From NCBI GenBank assembly GCA_947498845.1, contig CANMLX010000001.1:62001-126000 (forward strand): a stretch of DNA of 64,000 nucleotides, given 5' to 3'. Below, piece after piece: positions 25,234 through 33,589 of this stretch (within the stretch, counting starts at the first letter, position 1; every line of letters starts with the position of its first letter). The notes below the pieces were generated by a model, which was given only the letters and a program-made list of their open reading frames with translations, was not told the origin of the DNA and ran no database searches. The DNA comes from an uncultured Flavobacteriaceae bacterium (GTDB lineage Bacteria > Bacteroidota > Bacteroidia > Flavobacteriales > Flavobacteriaceae). The position numbers and the translations under genes were made by a program.

Positions 25234-25265
25234 TAATCCCACTTTTTTAGCGAGATCTTGGGTTT

Positions 25266-25438
25266 AACCCGCTTTATGCAATAAAAAATTTATTACATCT
25301 TGTAGCTACTGTAAATACTACCGCTTTGCTGCGTTTTTTAATTTCACTCCCGCATATGCGGGAGTGAAATTAAGAAAACACTAGTATTTTTTGCATCTAC
25401 CAGCTTCATGACAACCTTCTATTGCCTAAAGCGGGGTT
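25266..25438 (+). repeat. Repeat B, copy 2 (MITE-like, with perfect central palindrome)
   Basis: The 173-base element is bounded by AACCCGCTTTATGCAATA and TATTGCCTAAAGCGGGGTT. Its centre (25341-25370) is a perfect 30-base palindrome around CCCGCATATGCGGG. It shares CTACTG-AAATACTACCGCTTTGCTGCG with copy 3. It encodes no transposase. Confidence 0.8.
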
Positions 25439-25712
25439 AAAATCGTATTCATTGATATGTTTTAGGGACAGTAGTTTGCCCATTAAATAAGACCAATTCC
25501 CAAATGAATTTACTGATTTAAAAAGTGTCTTTTGAAATTCTATCTTCAACATAAAAAAGAACCGTAAACTACGGCTATGCTTATTTTTTCTGTCTCGCAT
25601 AATTCCAAAATCCATCATTTTCCTTTACAGTATATTCATTTAAGAATAGGTATAATCCCTTTTATTCTTTGTAAAACTGTAGATTTAATCTATGGTAGAT
25701 CATAATTAAAAA

Positions 25713-25752
25713 GAAACCGTCTAAAGAATTAATACTTCTTTAAACGGTTTCT
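25713..25752 (-). terminator. Intrinsic terminator of the lipoprotein gene at 25824
   Basis: On the minus strand GAAACCGTTTAAAGAA and TTCTTTAGACGGTTTC form a 16-bp stem with one mismatch, followed by TTTTTAATT. It lies 72 bases after the gene's stop. Confidence 0.8.
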
Positions 25753-25823
25753 AAACTAAATAACCAACCAAAAACTAAACTTTAAACCCTTACGTTTTCT
25801 CTCGGGTTCAGAGTTATAAACTT

Positions 25824-26780
25824 TTATCTTTCGCGCCCTGTTCTATCATTAGAGATTTTATTTTTTACAGACTTACGCTTTTTATCTTTTTTAATAACAC
25901 CAGATTTATCTTTGCTACTACTTGTTTTTAAATATTGTATATATCCTCTTCCTTTAAATTCATAAACTGTTTCAGAAGATGGGTGAAATAACTCTATTGT
26001 TCTATCATCTATAACGCTCAATTCAAAAAAATCATTGTCAAAAGAATCATAATCTAATGTTAAAGTTTTTAATTTTAGGTTTCCAGTAATAGCTCCAATG
26101 CCATAAATCCCTGTATAATCCCATACTAAATTATTAAAAGATATACCGTGTTCATCTTGAGAGCTTCTAAAAGTAGAATCGTTTCCTCCAGCCAAAAATT
26201 GTAAATAATTTTCGTTATCAAATTCATTTAATGCGCCCATTTCACTAGTATATACTTTTTCCCAAGCTTCGTATTCTTGCAAGAAATAATGAATATTATC
26301 ATAGAATACAAAATCGTAATCAAAATTATTACGGCTATAACCATCTAAAAAATACGATGTGTCGTTATCTGGATTGTATAGTTCTATAGTATTACTATCT
26401 ATTTGGAAAACATCAAATGTAGAGAACCCATCTAAGTCATGGTCTATATCCAGAACCATGTTATAAGCATTATAGTTTGCAACATCAATACCAAATCCAT
26501 TACCACTACTACCTATACCAACTAAGTTGTTATTAGCGTATACTATACCATCAATAAACGAAATAGTAAAGGCTTTTTGTAAAAATGGCGTTTCTCCAAA
26601 TCCTTTTGTACTATTTATATCTACATACCATAATTCGTGTGAGTTTAATAATTGCTCTACAGTAATTCCTGGAGCGTTGTTAAGATCGTTAGCAAAATCA
26701 TCTACAACAACTTCAGTATAACATGATGTGAATAACGATGTTACTAAAACTAAACTTAAAAGTATTTTTATACGCTTCAT
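25824..26780 (-). CDS. Lipoprotein of unknown function with two similar halves
   Basis: The start at 26780 (MKRIKILLSLVLVTSLFTSC) gives a clean lipoprotein signal with Cys20; ATG 26786 adds two residues. The mature protein has two related beta-rich units: TISFIDGIVYANNNLVGIGS through NTIELYNPDNDTSYFLDGY, and a second one ending in RTIELFHPSSETVYEFKGRG. A strongly basic tail (KKDKKRKSVKNK) closes the protein. Bacteroidota homologues sometimes carry the label nicotinate-nucleotide adenylyltransferase, but nothing here supports that. Function unknown. Confidence 0.75.
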   Translation of the reverse strand: MKRIKILLSLVLVTSLFTSCYTEVVVDDFANDLNNAPGITVEQLLNSHELWYVDINSTKGFGETPFLQKAFTISFIDGIVYANNNLVGIGSSGNGFGIDVANYNAYNMVLDIDHDLDGFSTFDVFQIDSNTIELYNPDNDTSYFLDGYSRNNFDYDFVFYDNIHYFLQEYEAWEKVYTSEMGALNEFDNENYLQFLAGGNDSTFRSSQDEHGISFNNLVWDYTGIYGIGAITGNLKLKTLTLDYDSFDNDFFELSVIDDRTIELFHPSSETVYEFKGRGYIQYLKTSSSKDKSGVIKKDKKRKSVKNKISNDRTGRER

Positions 26781-26856
26781 AATCAAACATTTTAGGGTTT
26801 CTGTTTTTCTAGTTTCAAAACGCGTGCCAAAAAAAACGATGTAACGTTTTATTTAG

Positions 26857-26885
26857 TTGATTATTTAATATTTTATGTACTTTTG
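26857..26885 (+). promoter_or_regulatory. Bacteroidota housekeeping promoter of gpsA
   Basis: TACTTTTG (26878-26885) matches the -7 box TAnnTTTG, and TTG at 26857-26859 is in place for the -33 element. The ATG of gpsA is 26 bases downstream of the -7 box. Confidence 0.55.
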
Positions 26886-26910
26886 AACTGGATAAAGATT
26901 TATTTTTTAA

Positions 26911-27912
26911 ATGGATAAACCCTTAAAATACGCAGTGTTTGGTGCAGGCAGTTGGGCGACTGCTATTGTAAAAATGTTAAGTGAAAATTTAGATGAAATT
27001 GGTTGGTACATGCGCAGTGTTTATACCAAAGAGCATCTCTTAAAAGAACAACATAATCCAAATTATTTAAGCTCGATCGAGTTTCATTTAGAGCAATTAA
27101 AGTTGAGTAATGATATTAACGAGATAGCCGAATGGGCAGATGTTTTAATTTTTGTGATTCCTTCGGCATTTATGCATAGTGAGTTAGAAAAATTAAATGT
27201 TAATATTTCCAATAAAATAATTGTTTCTGCAGTAAAAGGAATTATGCCAGAATCTGGTCTTTTAGTGGGAGAACATTTTCATGAAACATACAAAGTCCCT
27301 TATAATAATATAGCTGTGATTGCTGGGCCATGTCATGCAGAAGAGGTGGCGTTAGAACGCTTATCGTATTTAACTATTTCATGCGCTGATGCTAAAAAAG
27401 CCGAGGCTATAGGTGAAAGTTTGTCCAGCGATTATATAAAAACAAAAATTACAGACGATATTATAGGTGTTGAATATGCTGTTATGCTAAAAAATATTTA
27501 CGCAATTGCAGCAGGCATAGCTCATGGTTTAGGTTACGGCGATAATTTTCAAAGTATATTAATGAGTAATGCCATTCGAGAAATGCGACGCTTTATTAAG
27601 AAAATGCATAAAATGAAGCGTAATATTAATAACTCTGTTTATCTGGGTGATTTATTGGTTACTGGATACTCTATATTTTCCAGAAATAGAATGTTTGGAA
27701 ACATGATAGGTAAAGGGTATACTGTAAAATCTGCGCAATTGGAAATGAGTATGATTGCCGAAGGCTACTATGCAACCAAAAGTGCTAAGTTACTTAATGA
27801 TAGAAATAAAAAGAAAACCCAGTTACCCATTATTAATGCGGTTTACGATATTCTTTATAACAATAAAAACCCTAAAAAAGTATTTAAAAAGCTCACCGAG
27901 AAGTTGGATTAA
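26911..27912 (+). CDS. gpsA: Glycerol-3-phosphate dehydrogenase [NAD(P)+]
   Basis: The 333-residue enzyme reduces dihydroxyacetone phosphate to sn-glycerol 3-phosphate for phospholipid synthesis. The Rossmann motif VFGAGSWATAIVKML is at the N-terminus, followed by the conserved VIAGPCHAEEVALE and the catalytic-domain segment VMLKNIYAIAAGIAHGLGYG with its active-site Lys. Length is normal. A Bacteroidota promoter lies just upstream and no partner gene is close. Confidence 0.95.
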   Translation: MDKPLKYAVFGAGSWATAIVKMLSENLDEIGWYMRSVYTKEHLLKEQHNPNYLSSIEFHLEQLKLSNDINEIAEWADVLIFVIPSAFMHSELEKLNVNISNKIIVSAVKGIMPESGLLVGEHFHETYKVPYNNIAVIAGPCHAEEVALERLSYLTISCADAKKAEAIGESLSSDYIKTKITDDIIGVEYAVMLKNIYAIAAGIAHGLGYGDNFQSILMSNAIREMRRFIKKMHKMKRNINNSVYLGDLLVTGYSIFSRNRMFGNMIGKGYTVKSAQLEMSMIAEGYYATKSAKLLNDRNKKKTQLPIINAVYDILYNNKNPKKVFKKLTEKLD

Positions 27913-28097
27913 GGATAATACTTTTTACTTTAAATTAAAAATCATTGCTTTTTTACAGCTAACTTCTAAGTTACAGATGATGTAGAGCGTTTTGTAAATA
28001 CTGTTTTGTGGCTAACGTAAATTAATTCTAGCACTATAAATGTAACATTAGGTAACATTTTATTACATATATTAGCACTAAATAAACCTCCAAGTAT

Positions 28098-28883
28098 ATG
28101 TATCGCAAAATTCCTCCTATATTTTATTTTCTTTTTTTAAGTCTTTGTTTTTCATGTGGTGAAGGAAAATCTAAAGGGCACACAGCTGTAACAGAACACG
28201 AAGATATCCCTGACTGCAAAATTATGATTGTTTTAGGCGACGACCGTAGTGGCTCATCAGAAAGCATTCAAAAATTAAATAAAGATGATTATGAGTCTAT
28301 CATAACTATTATTAACGAAAATGGTCACGGTTATTTTACATCTACTATTTTGGGTAATCCAGCGCCAAATTCAAAAGAAATATTTAGAGTTAAAGTAAGC
28401 GCTTTAAAGCCTTATAAAAACATTTTAACATCAGAACATCCAACACTTACAGAGCAGGCTAAACAAAAGAAGCACGATGAAAAAATTAAGGCATCTAATG
28501 AAAAAATTAAAAAGAAAAACGCCAACCGTTTAAATTCCTTTTTATCCAAAACCTTACAAGCATCTATTTTGGGGTATAAACCTTATAAGGGTAAAGATAT
28601 TACTAATATAGATTTAGCATTTACACATATAAATAAGCTTTTAAAAGAGCCCAATACCGAGAATTACGATAAAGTAATTGTGGTATTGTTTACAGATGGT
28701 GTAAACGAGCCTAAACGTTCTGGTAGAGTTGAAAAAATAGAAACTATGTTAGCACTACCCGATAATGCAGAATTGTTTTTAGTAGGCTGGAAAGACACTT
28801 CGGTGTTTTCAGGAATTGAGTTTAGTGAATTTGAAGGTAAAGAAGGCTTTTTTGATCATCTTGAAGAATTTGAATGTATATAA
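28098..28883 (+). CDS. vWA-like lipoprotein
   Basis: The 261-residue protein has a lipoprotein signal with Cys20 (LSLCFSCGEGK). A von Willebrand A-type fold is suggested by the MIDAS motif Asp49-Arg-Ser51-Gly-Ser53 (VLGDDRSGSS), Thr169 in GKDITNID and TDG at 199-201 (VVLFTDGVNE). A lysine-rich helical insert (KQKKHDEKIKASNEKIKKKN) lies at about 122-141. It is followed after 14 bases by a four-helix membrane protein, so the two probably work together at the inner membrane. Function unknown. Upstream, AGGTAACA at 28050-28057 resembles the boxes of region 1. Confidence 0.75.
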   Translation: MYRKIPPIFYFLFLSLCFSCGEGKSKGHTAVTEHEDIPDCKIMIVLGDDRSGSSESIQKLNKDDYESIITIINENGHGYFTSTILGNPAPNSKEIFRVKVSALKPYKNILTSEHPTLTEQAKQKKHDEKIKASNEKIKKKNANRLNSFLSKTLQASILGYKPYKGKDITNIDLAFTHINKLLKEPNTENYDKVIVVLFTDGVNEPKRSGRVEKIETMLALPDNAELFLVGWKDTSVFSGIEFSEFEGKEGFFDHLEEFECI

Positions 28884-28897
28884 AATAATACCAACCT

Positions 28898-30031
28898 ATG
28901 ATAGTTAACTGGAATAAACCCTCTACAGATAAATCTGAAAATTTATATTCCATTTCAGATGAAGTAGCATCACGCGCAAATTCGGCATCAAAACGAGCCA
29001 GAGACACCTTTAATCTTTTAACACCAGGTGAAGAAAAACTAAGCCAGTGGGATAAAATAATGTCTAATGCTTACGTCACACCATTCACTATTGCATTTGT
29101 GGTGATATGCGTTTTGGAATATTATTTTAGTCGCGAAATATACAGAGATATTTTGCCTCAAGCACCTTGGATTATAGGTGTAGGGATTATTTTTATATCT
29201 ATTGTAATTGCAGAACTCATGGTGGGGGTGTTAAGTTCCCATACTAGAAATAAACGTTTTTATGAGGAAAAACAAATCCCATCAAATGCGGCAAGTCCAG
29301 AATCTGATATTAGAAAAGGCGTCTATAAACATGCAAGGGGTCAATTTATATTTGGTTCTATTTTATTTGTAGCTATTGGTACTGCAATTTTCTATTTTTC
29401 TAAGGAACGTGTTGCCAGAGAAATAGCAGCCGGTATTCGCGAATCTGCTTTTGGTATTCAAGATGTTTTACCTGTGCTGTTTTATGTGCTAGAAGTATTA
29501 GCAGGCTTGTTTGTGTTTTACTTATTTAAACGTTCTGTTCTAGCCATTAAAAATTACAAAAACAGAAAAAAATATAGTAAAGAAGTAGAGTTTTCCAGAC
29601 AACACACCAGTGAATCGTGTAAATATTTTGATAATGCCGAAAAAGAAGGCTACAATACATTTATGGACGATGTAAGTAACAATATTCACTTAGCATTTTA
29701 TAGAAATAAACACCAGAATACCAATCAACAACATCTTAACTACGTTAACGAACCCGAAAAGGTGTTGCAACATTTTAAAGCAAAATTTGTAAGTGTAAGT
29801 GGCGCACCTGCCCAGGTTACGGTAGATGTATTAACAGAATATAAGTTTAAAGAAAGCAAAACTAGTGATGCTAATGGCGTGTTAGAGTTAAGTATTAATT
29901 CTTATCCCGAAGACCAAATAAAACAATTTAGAATCACCTATTTTAATACTGCTAACGAAAAACTTATCGAAGATATTTCGGGGAATTATTCTTTAGATAA
30001 GGAAGAACCTTATGAGATTATTTTGAAGTAG
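28898..30031 (+). CDS. Four-helix membrane protein with C-terminal soluble domain
   Basis: The 377-residue protein has a hydrophilic N-terminal part, membrane helices at about 60-77, 90-112, 149-167 and 188-211, and a soluble C-terminal half (about 220-377). The last 90 residues (VSVSGAPAQVTVDVLTEYKF, DANGVLELSINSYP) look beta-rich. I do not recognise a family. It is 14 bases from the vWA-like lipoprotein, and the two look like a fixed pair. Confidence 0.7.
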   Translation: MIVNWNKPSTDKSENLYSISDEVASRANSASKRARDTFNLLTPGEEKLSQWDKIMSNAYVTPFTIAFVVICVLEYYFSREIYRDILPQAPWIIGVGIIFISIVIAELMVGVLSSHTRNKRFYEEKQIPSNAASPESDIRKGVYKHARGQFIFGSILFVAIGTAIFYFSKERVAREIAAGIRESAFGIQDVLPVLFYVLEVLAGLFVFYLFKRSVLAIKNYKNRKKYSKEVEFSRQHTSESCKYFDNAEKEGYNTFMDDVSNNIHLAFYRNKHQNTNQQHLNYVNEPEKVLQHFKAKFVSVSGAPAQVTVDVLTEYKFKESKTSDANGVLELSINSYPEDQIKQFRITYFNTANEKLIEDISGNYSLDKEEPYEIILK

Positions 30032-30050
30032 ATTATAGTCAATATGAATA

Positions 30051-30950
30051 ATGAGAATAATATATTGTGATAGTGTATTTGACAATAAAATAATTGAGCC
30101 CGATTATGAAGAAGAGAAGAATACAGTATTAGATATCGGATTTAACTTTTCATTAATTAGTTTTGAAGAATTAATTAATGAAAATATCGCATCTGCTTTA
30201 AGATATGTAAAGCAAGCTAACGATCATGAACTTGGCCTTTATCGAGGATGGATGCTTACTCCAAATCAATATCAGAATTTCTATGATGGTCTTTTAAAAA
30301 AGAACATCAAACTAATAAATTCTCCTTTAGAGTATGCACATTGTCATTATTTACCTAATTCTTATCACAAAATAGAATCTAAAACTCCTAAATCTAATTG
30401 GACAAGAGAACTTACTAAAGATTCAATATTGAAATTGACAAGACTATTTGGTAAAAGCTCAATAATTGTAAAAGATTTTGTGAAATCTGAAAAGCATAAT
30501 TGGGCAGATGCCTGTTTCATTCCAAATGCTTCGAATTTTAGTAATGTTAAATCTATTGTAGATAAATTTATTGAGTTAAGAGGAGAGGCTTTAAACGAAG
30601 GATTAGTATTTCGAAAATTTGAGGAACTAGAATACCTGATAGAACATTCGAGGAGTGGAATGCCCTTAACAAAAGAATTTAGAATTTTTTTTGCCAACAA
30701 GAGAATTGTTAAAGTATTTGAGTATTGGGATGAAGGTGAATATGGAACTATAAAACCAGAACTGGACGATTTTATAGAGATAGCTCAAAATATTGAAAGT
30801 AATTTCTTTACAATGGATGTTGCCAAGAAGAAAAACGGAGAATGGATTATTATGGAGCTAGGAGATGGGCAAGTTGCTGGTTTACCAGACAATACTTGTA
30901 GTAAAGATTTTTATATTAACCTAAAAAACAATTTTAATAGCTTAGTATGA
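30051..30950 (+). CDS. ATP-grasp domain protein (R2K clade, DUF4343-like)
   Basis: The 299-residue protein fits the R2K ATP-grasp clade related to CDC123. Visible motifs are IIVKDFVKSEKH (residues 138-149, with the nucleotide-binding Lys), LVFRKFEEL near 185-193, KEFRIFF at 208-214, DVAKKKNGEWIIMELGDGQV (256-275) with the metal-binding Asp256 and Glu269. Clade members are predicted to ligate or modify proteins or peptides and often sit in conflict or accessory loci. The last base pairs overlap the next gene as ATGA. It follows the membrane gene by 19 bases. Confidence 0.75.
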   Translation: MRIIYCDSVFDNKIIEPDYEEEKNTVLDIGFNFSLISFEELINENIASALRYVKQANDHELGLYRGWMLTPNQYQNFYDGLLKKNIKLINSPLEYAHCHYLPNSYHKIESKTPKSNWTRELTKDSILKLTRLFGKSSIIVKDFVKSEKHNWADACFIPNASNFSNVKSIVDKFIELRGEALNEGLVFRKFEELEYLIEHSRSGMPLTKEFRIFFANKRIVKVFEYWDEGEYGTIKPELDDFIEIAQNIESNFFTMDVAKKKNGEWIIMELGDGQVAGLPDNTCSKDFYINLKNNFNSLV

Positions 30951-32041
30951 CTTTTCTAAAATCACTATTTAATAAAAAAGATAAGACAATCAATTCTTAT
31001 AAGGAATTTTGGGATTGGTTTGTTGAAAATGAGAAAAAATTCCATGAAGTCATCAAACAAAATGGTGATATTAAAAAAGTTTTTTTTGATAAACTATCTC
31101 CAAAATTAAATCAGTTAAAAGATGGTTTTTGGTTTCTAGCAGGTATGTGTGATGAGAATACATCAGAGTTAGTATTAACTGCAGATGGCGTACTAAAGAA
31201 TATTGCTTTTGTAGAAGATTTAGTAGCAGTTGCCCCAAAACTAGATAACTGGAAAATAACAGCTTTAAAGCAACCAAACGACTTAGGGAGATATGGTATA
31301 AATATGGAAGGCTATGAGTTTAATGAAAAAACATTGTGTTTTTACGCCATCGAACATCCTACAATGCCAGATGAAATAGATATTGTTATTACACATAAAG
31401 ATTTAAACGATGAAAATAGAGGGGTAATAACCAATGGTGTTTATTTAGCCATAGATAATTTTTTAGGAGAACTAAATTCGGTAACTACTATTGATAATGT
31501 TACTATCATACATCCAAACGATGCCGAAAAAGAGTTGATACCATTAGAAAAACTTAAAAGCTTTCTTGTTTGGAGAGAAAAAGAATTTATAGAAAAATAT
31601 AAAGGGCTAAGGCGTAATACAGAAAGTGATAGTTATTCTGGTTTAGAAGCAACATTACAAAATGGGCTTCCGCTAATAGCAATGGTCAATTCGGATTTAC
31701 TGGAATGGGATAGTAAAGCGTCACACCCTTGGATTACAGTTGTAGAAATCAAGTATGATGGAAAAAACAATAATGGTATGCCCAGTGAAAGTACATATGA
31801 GCTTTTAAATGAAATAGAAGATAAAATAATGCAAGAATTAAAAGATGCTGAAGGGTTCTTAAATATAGGCAGAGAAACAGCAGATTCGGTTAGAGAGGTT
31901 TATTTTGCATGTATTGATTTTAGGAAACCATCAAAAGTTTTACATAAGTTTCAATTAGAATATCAAAATCAAATTGAGTTTAGTTTTGATATTTATAAAG
32001 ATAAGTACTGGCAGTCATTTAATAGATTTATAGCAAACTAA
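30947..32041 (+). CDS. DUF695-like protein
   Basis: The 364-residue cytoplasmic protein starts in a 4-base ATGA overlap with the ATP-grasp gene, so their synthesis is coupled. The C-terminal part, from about residue 230, resembles DUF695 (HPWITVVEIKYDGKNNNGMP, then STYELLNEIEDKIMQEL). The N-terminal half (FWDWFVENEKKFHEVIKQNG) resembles a domain often found with DUF695 in Bacteroidota. No catalytic motif is clear. The coupling suggests that the ATP-grasp enzyme acts on or with it; that is inferred. Confidence 0.65.
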   Translation: MTFLKSLFNKKDKTINSYKEFWDWFVENEKKFHEVIKQNGDIKKVFFDKLSPKLNQLKDGFWFLAGMCDENTSELVLTADGVLKNIAFVEDLVAVAPKLDNWKITALKQPNDLGRYGINMEGYEFNEKTLCFYAIEHPTMPDEIDIVITHKDLNDENRGVITNGVYLAIDNFLGELNSVTTIDNVTIIHPNDAEKELIPLEKLKSFLVWREKEFIEKYKGLRRNTESDSYSGLEATLQNGLPLIAMVNSDLLEWDSKASHPWITVVEIKYDGKNNNGMPSESTYELLNEIEDKIMQELKDAEGFLNIGRETADSVREVYFACIDFRKPSKVLHKFQLEYQNQIEFSFDIYKDKYWQSFNRFIAN

Positions 32042-32067
32042 AAATTCGAGATATTAATTTGATAGTT

Positions 32068-32494
32068 ATGAAAACAAAACTCCTATTCTTATTAGTTGCC
32101 CTTTTGTTTTCCTCATTAAACGCCCAAAGTAATATCCTTATTGGTCAAAAATTTAGTTCTAATATTGGGTCCATATGTGAAGAAACTCCAGAACCAGATC
32201 CATGTGCGGGGTTACAAGTATACTTAATCTTGGATTTTACAAAAAAAAAAGGTTTTAATCACAGAAAAAGAGATATCTAGTTGCGGTACAGTATATGTGA
32301 CTTCAAAATTAACCTGTAAATGGGAACTCACTAAAACTTTAGAACTTAAAATACATACCAAACCAAAAGATATAGCATATCACTTTTTAAAAGATGTCGT
32401 TCTAAAAATAGAGCAAGACAATATTGTTGGCTACAAAACATATTGGAATGGTAAGGTTGAAAAATTCAATTTTGAGAAAATAAACACTGAATGA
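32068..32494 (+). pseudogene. Exported hypothetical protein with a frameshift at an A10 tract
   Basis: The frame opens at 32068 with a signal peptide (MKTKLLFLLVALLFSSLNAQ). At the run of ten A residues (32241-32250) it reads out of frame and stops at 32280. Removing one A restores a continuous frame, TKKKVLITEKEISSCGTV, through to a stop at 32494, giving 141 residues with four cysteines. Both halves therefore belong to one gene. The break could be a real mutation, phase variation, transcriptional slippage at A10, or a sequencing error. The stop overlaps the next ATG by 4 bases, showing the second half is still placed as part of the operon. Confidence 0.7.
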
Positions 32495-32892
32495 GAAAAC
32501 GAATTTTATATGTATCACTACTTGTATTCCCGCTATTATCTATGGTACTTATAAATGAATTTGCAAGATCAAATGTTCTCGAAAAAGGATTTAATTACTA
32601 TAACGTTACTGCAATAAATTCGGCGGGAAAATTCAAGAAAAAATGTTCATGGGCATGTCACAACATCACAAATTTTTGTAAAGAAAACCATGTTGCTTTG
32701 GCAAAACCCTATTTTAATATAATAGACCCTTTATATTTTGGGATTATTAAATCGTTAAAGTCAACAGGGCATTATGGATTGGCCAATCTCATTGTTTTTG
32801 TTTTTTTACTCCCTTTAATTATGTATTTGCTATTAGTTAAAGTGATAGGTATACAATTACAGATTAATAAGTTAAAGAAAGAAAAAGTTTAA
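32491..32892 (+). CDS. Membrane protein with Cys/His-containing loop
   Basis: The 133-residue protein has two membrane helices (about 5-24, ILYVSLLVFPLLSMVLINEF, and about 98-119, LANLIVFVFLLPLIMYLLLV). The loop between them, outside the membrane, contains KKKCSWACHNITNFCKENH: three Cys and two His that might bind a metal or form a disulfide. Function unknown. It starts in an ATGA overlap with the frameshifted gene and ends two bases before the next small membrane gene; the two look like a conserved pair. Confidence 0.65.
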   Translation: MRKRILYVSLLVFPLLSMVLINEFARSNVLEKGFNYYNVTAINSAGKFKKKCSWACHNITNFCKENHVALAKPYFNIIDPLYFGIIKSLKSTGHYGLANLIVFVFLLPLIMYLLLVKVIGIQLQINKLKKEKV

Positions 32893-32894
32893 TA

Positions 32895-33086
32895 ATGAAG
32901 GACTTTGTAAAAACGATTTATGTATACTGCACAGATTTTATTATAAATCTAGCCAATATTTTAGATGTGTCTTACTACGAAATAAATGCTATACTATTTT
33001 GCTTTTTATATCCACTAATATTAATTGGTTTGATTGGAGTTTATATAATTCAAAAAAGAAGATTAAATAAATTAAAAATGAGTTAA
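32895..33086 (+). CDS. Small membrane protein (63 aa)
   Basis: The 63-residue protein has an N-terminal amphipathic segment (FVKTIYVYCTDFIINLANIL) and one membrane helix at about 31-51 (ILFCFLYPLILIGLIGVYII), ending in a basic tail (QKRRLNKLK). It begins two bases after the previous gene, which also encodes a membrane protein, so they probably form a complex. No known family. Confidence 0.6.
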   Translation: MKDFVKTIYVYCTDFIINLANILDVSYYEINAILFCFLYPLILIGLIGVYIIQKRRLNKLKMS

Positions 33087-33095
33087 CAAACAAAA

Positions 33096-33524
33096 ATGAA
33101 TGCTGCGTCTACAAAAATCAAACAAATTCCTCTTAGTAAAGTATTGCCAATTAGACACCAAGTGATGTGGCCAGATAAACCATTTGAATACATAATGTTA
33201 CCAAATGATGATAGAGGAAGTCATTTTGGGTTATTTATAAATGGAGAAATAATAGCTGTAATCTCGTTATTTATTGAAAATAACAAAGCACAATTTAGAA
33301 AGTTTGCTACTTTAGTTATACATCAGGGTAAAGGTTTTGGTACTATGCTACTAAAAAGAATAGTAATAATAGCGCAGGAAGAAGGCGTAAAAAAAATATG
33401 GTGTAATGCCCGAGTAGAAAAATCTAAATTCTACGAACGGTTTGGTTTAAAGTCTACTGATAAAACTTTCGAAAAAGGAGGAATTCATTATGTGATTATG
33501 GAGAAAATTTTTAGAGATAACTAA
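33096..33524 (+). CDS. GNAT-family N-acetyltransferase
   Basis: The 142-residue protein has the acetyl-CoA-binding motif A in TLVIHQGKGFGTMLLKRIVI (about residues 69-88, Q-x-x-G-x-G) and motif B near VEKSKFYERFGLKS. The N-terminus (SKVLPIRHQVMWPDKPFEY) is typical of a Bacteroidota subgroup with unknown substrate. It is 9 bases from the previous membrane gene. Confidence 0.88.
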   Translation: MNAASTKIKQIPLSKVLPIRHQVMWPDKPFEYIMLPNDDRGSHFGLFINGEIIAVISLFIENNKAQFRKFATLVIHQGKGFGTMLLKRIVIIAQEEGVKKIWCNARVEKSKFYERFGLKSTDKTFEKGGIHYVIMEKIFRDN

Positions 33525-33589
33525 GGTTGATAAATGGAATTAAATATTTAATCAAGTTGGTGAACTGTAGAATTTATAAATACTTAAAG

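Larger units (their letters stand above)
25063..25823. other. Long non-coding stretch with repeats A and B
   Basis: This 761-base gap holds repeat A (25178-25233), a degenerate reverse hairpin (CCCACTTTTTTAGCGAG, 25238-25254), repeat B (25266-25438) and a terminator (25713-25752). Between 25440 and 25700 I see no convincing gene; the motif ACGGCTATGCTT near 25570 recurs near 34900 and a 40-base stretch near 25620-25660 resembles 8600-8645, so this is probably decayed repeat sequence. Confidence 0.6.

Noticed and set aside
25406..25618. Minus-strand frame of 70 codons next to repeat B
   Set aside because: It begins in unexplained intergenic sequence, ends inside repeat B and contains no recognisable domain. 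I treat it as chance or a decayed remnant.
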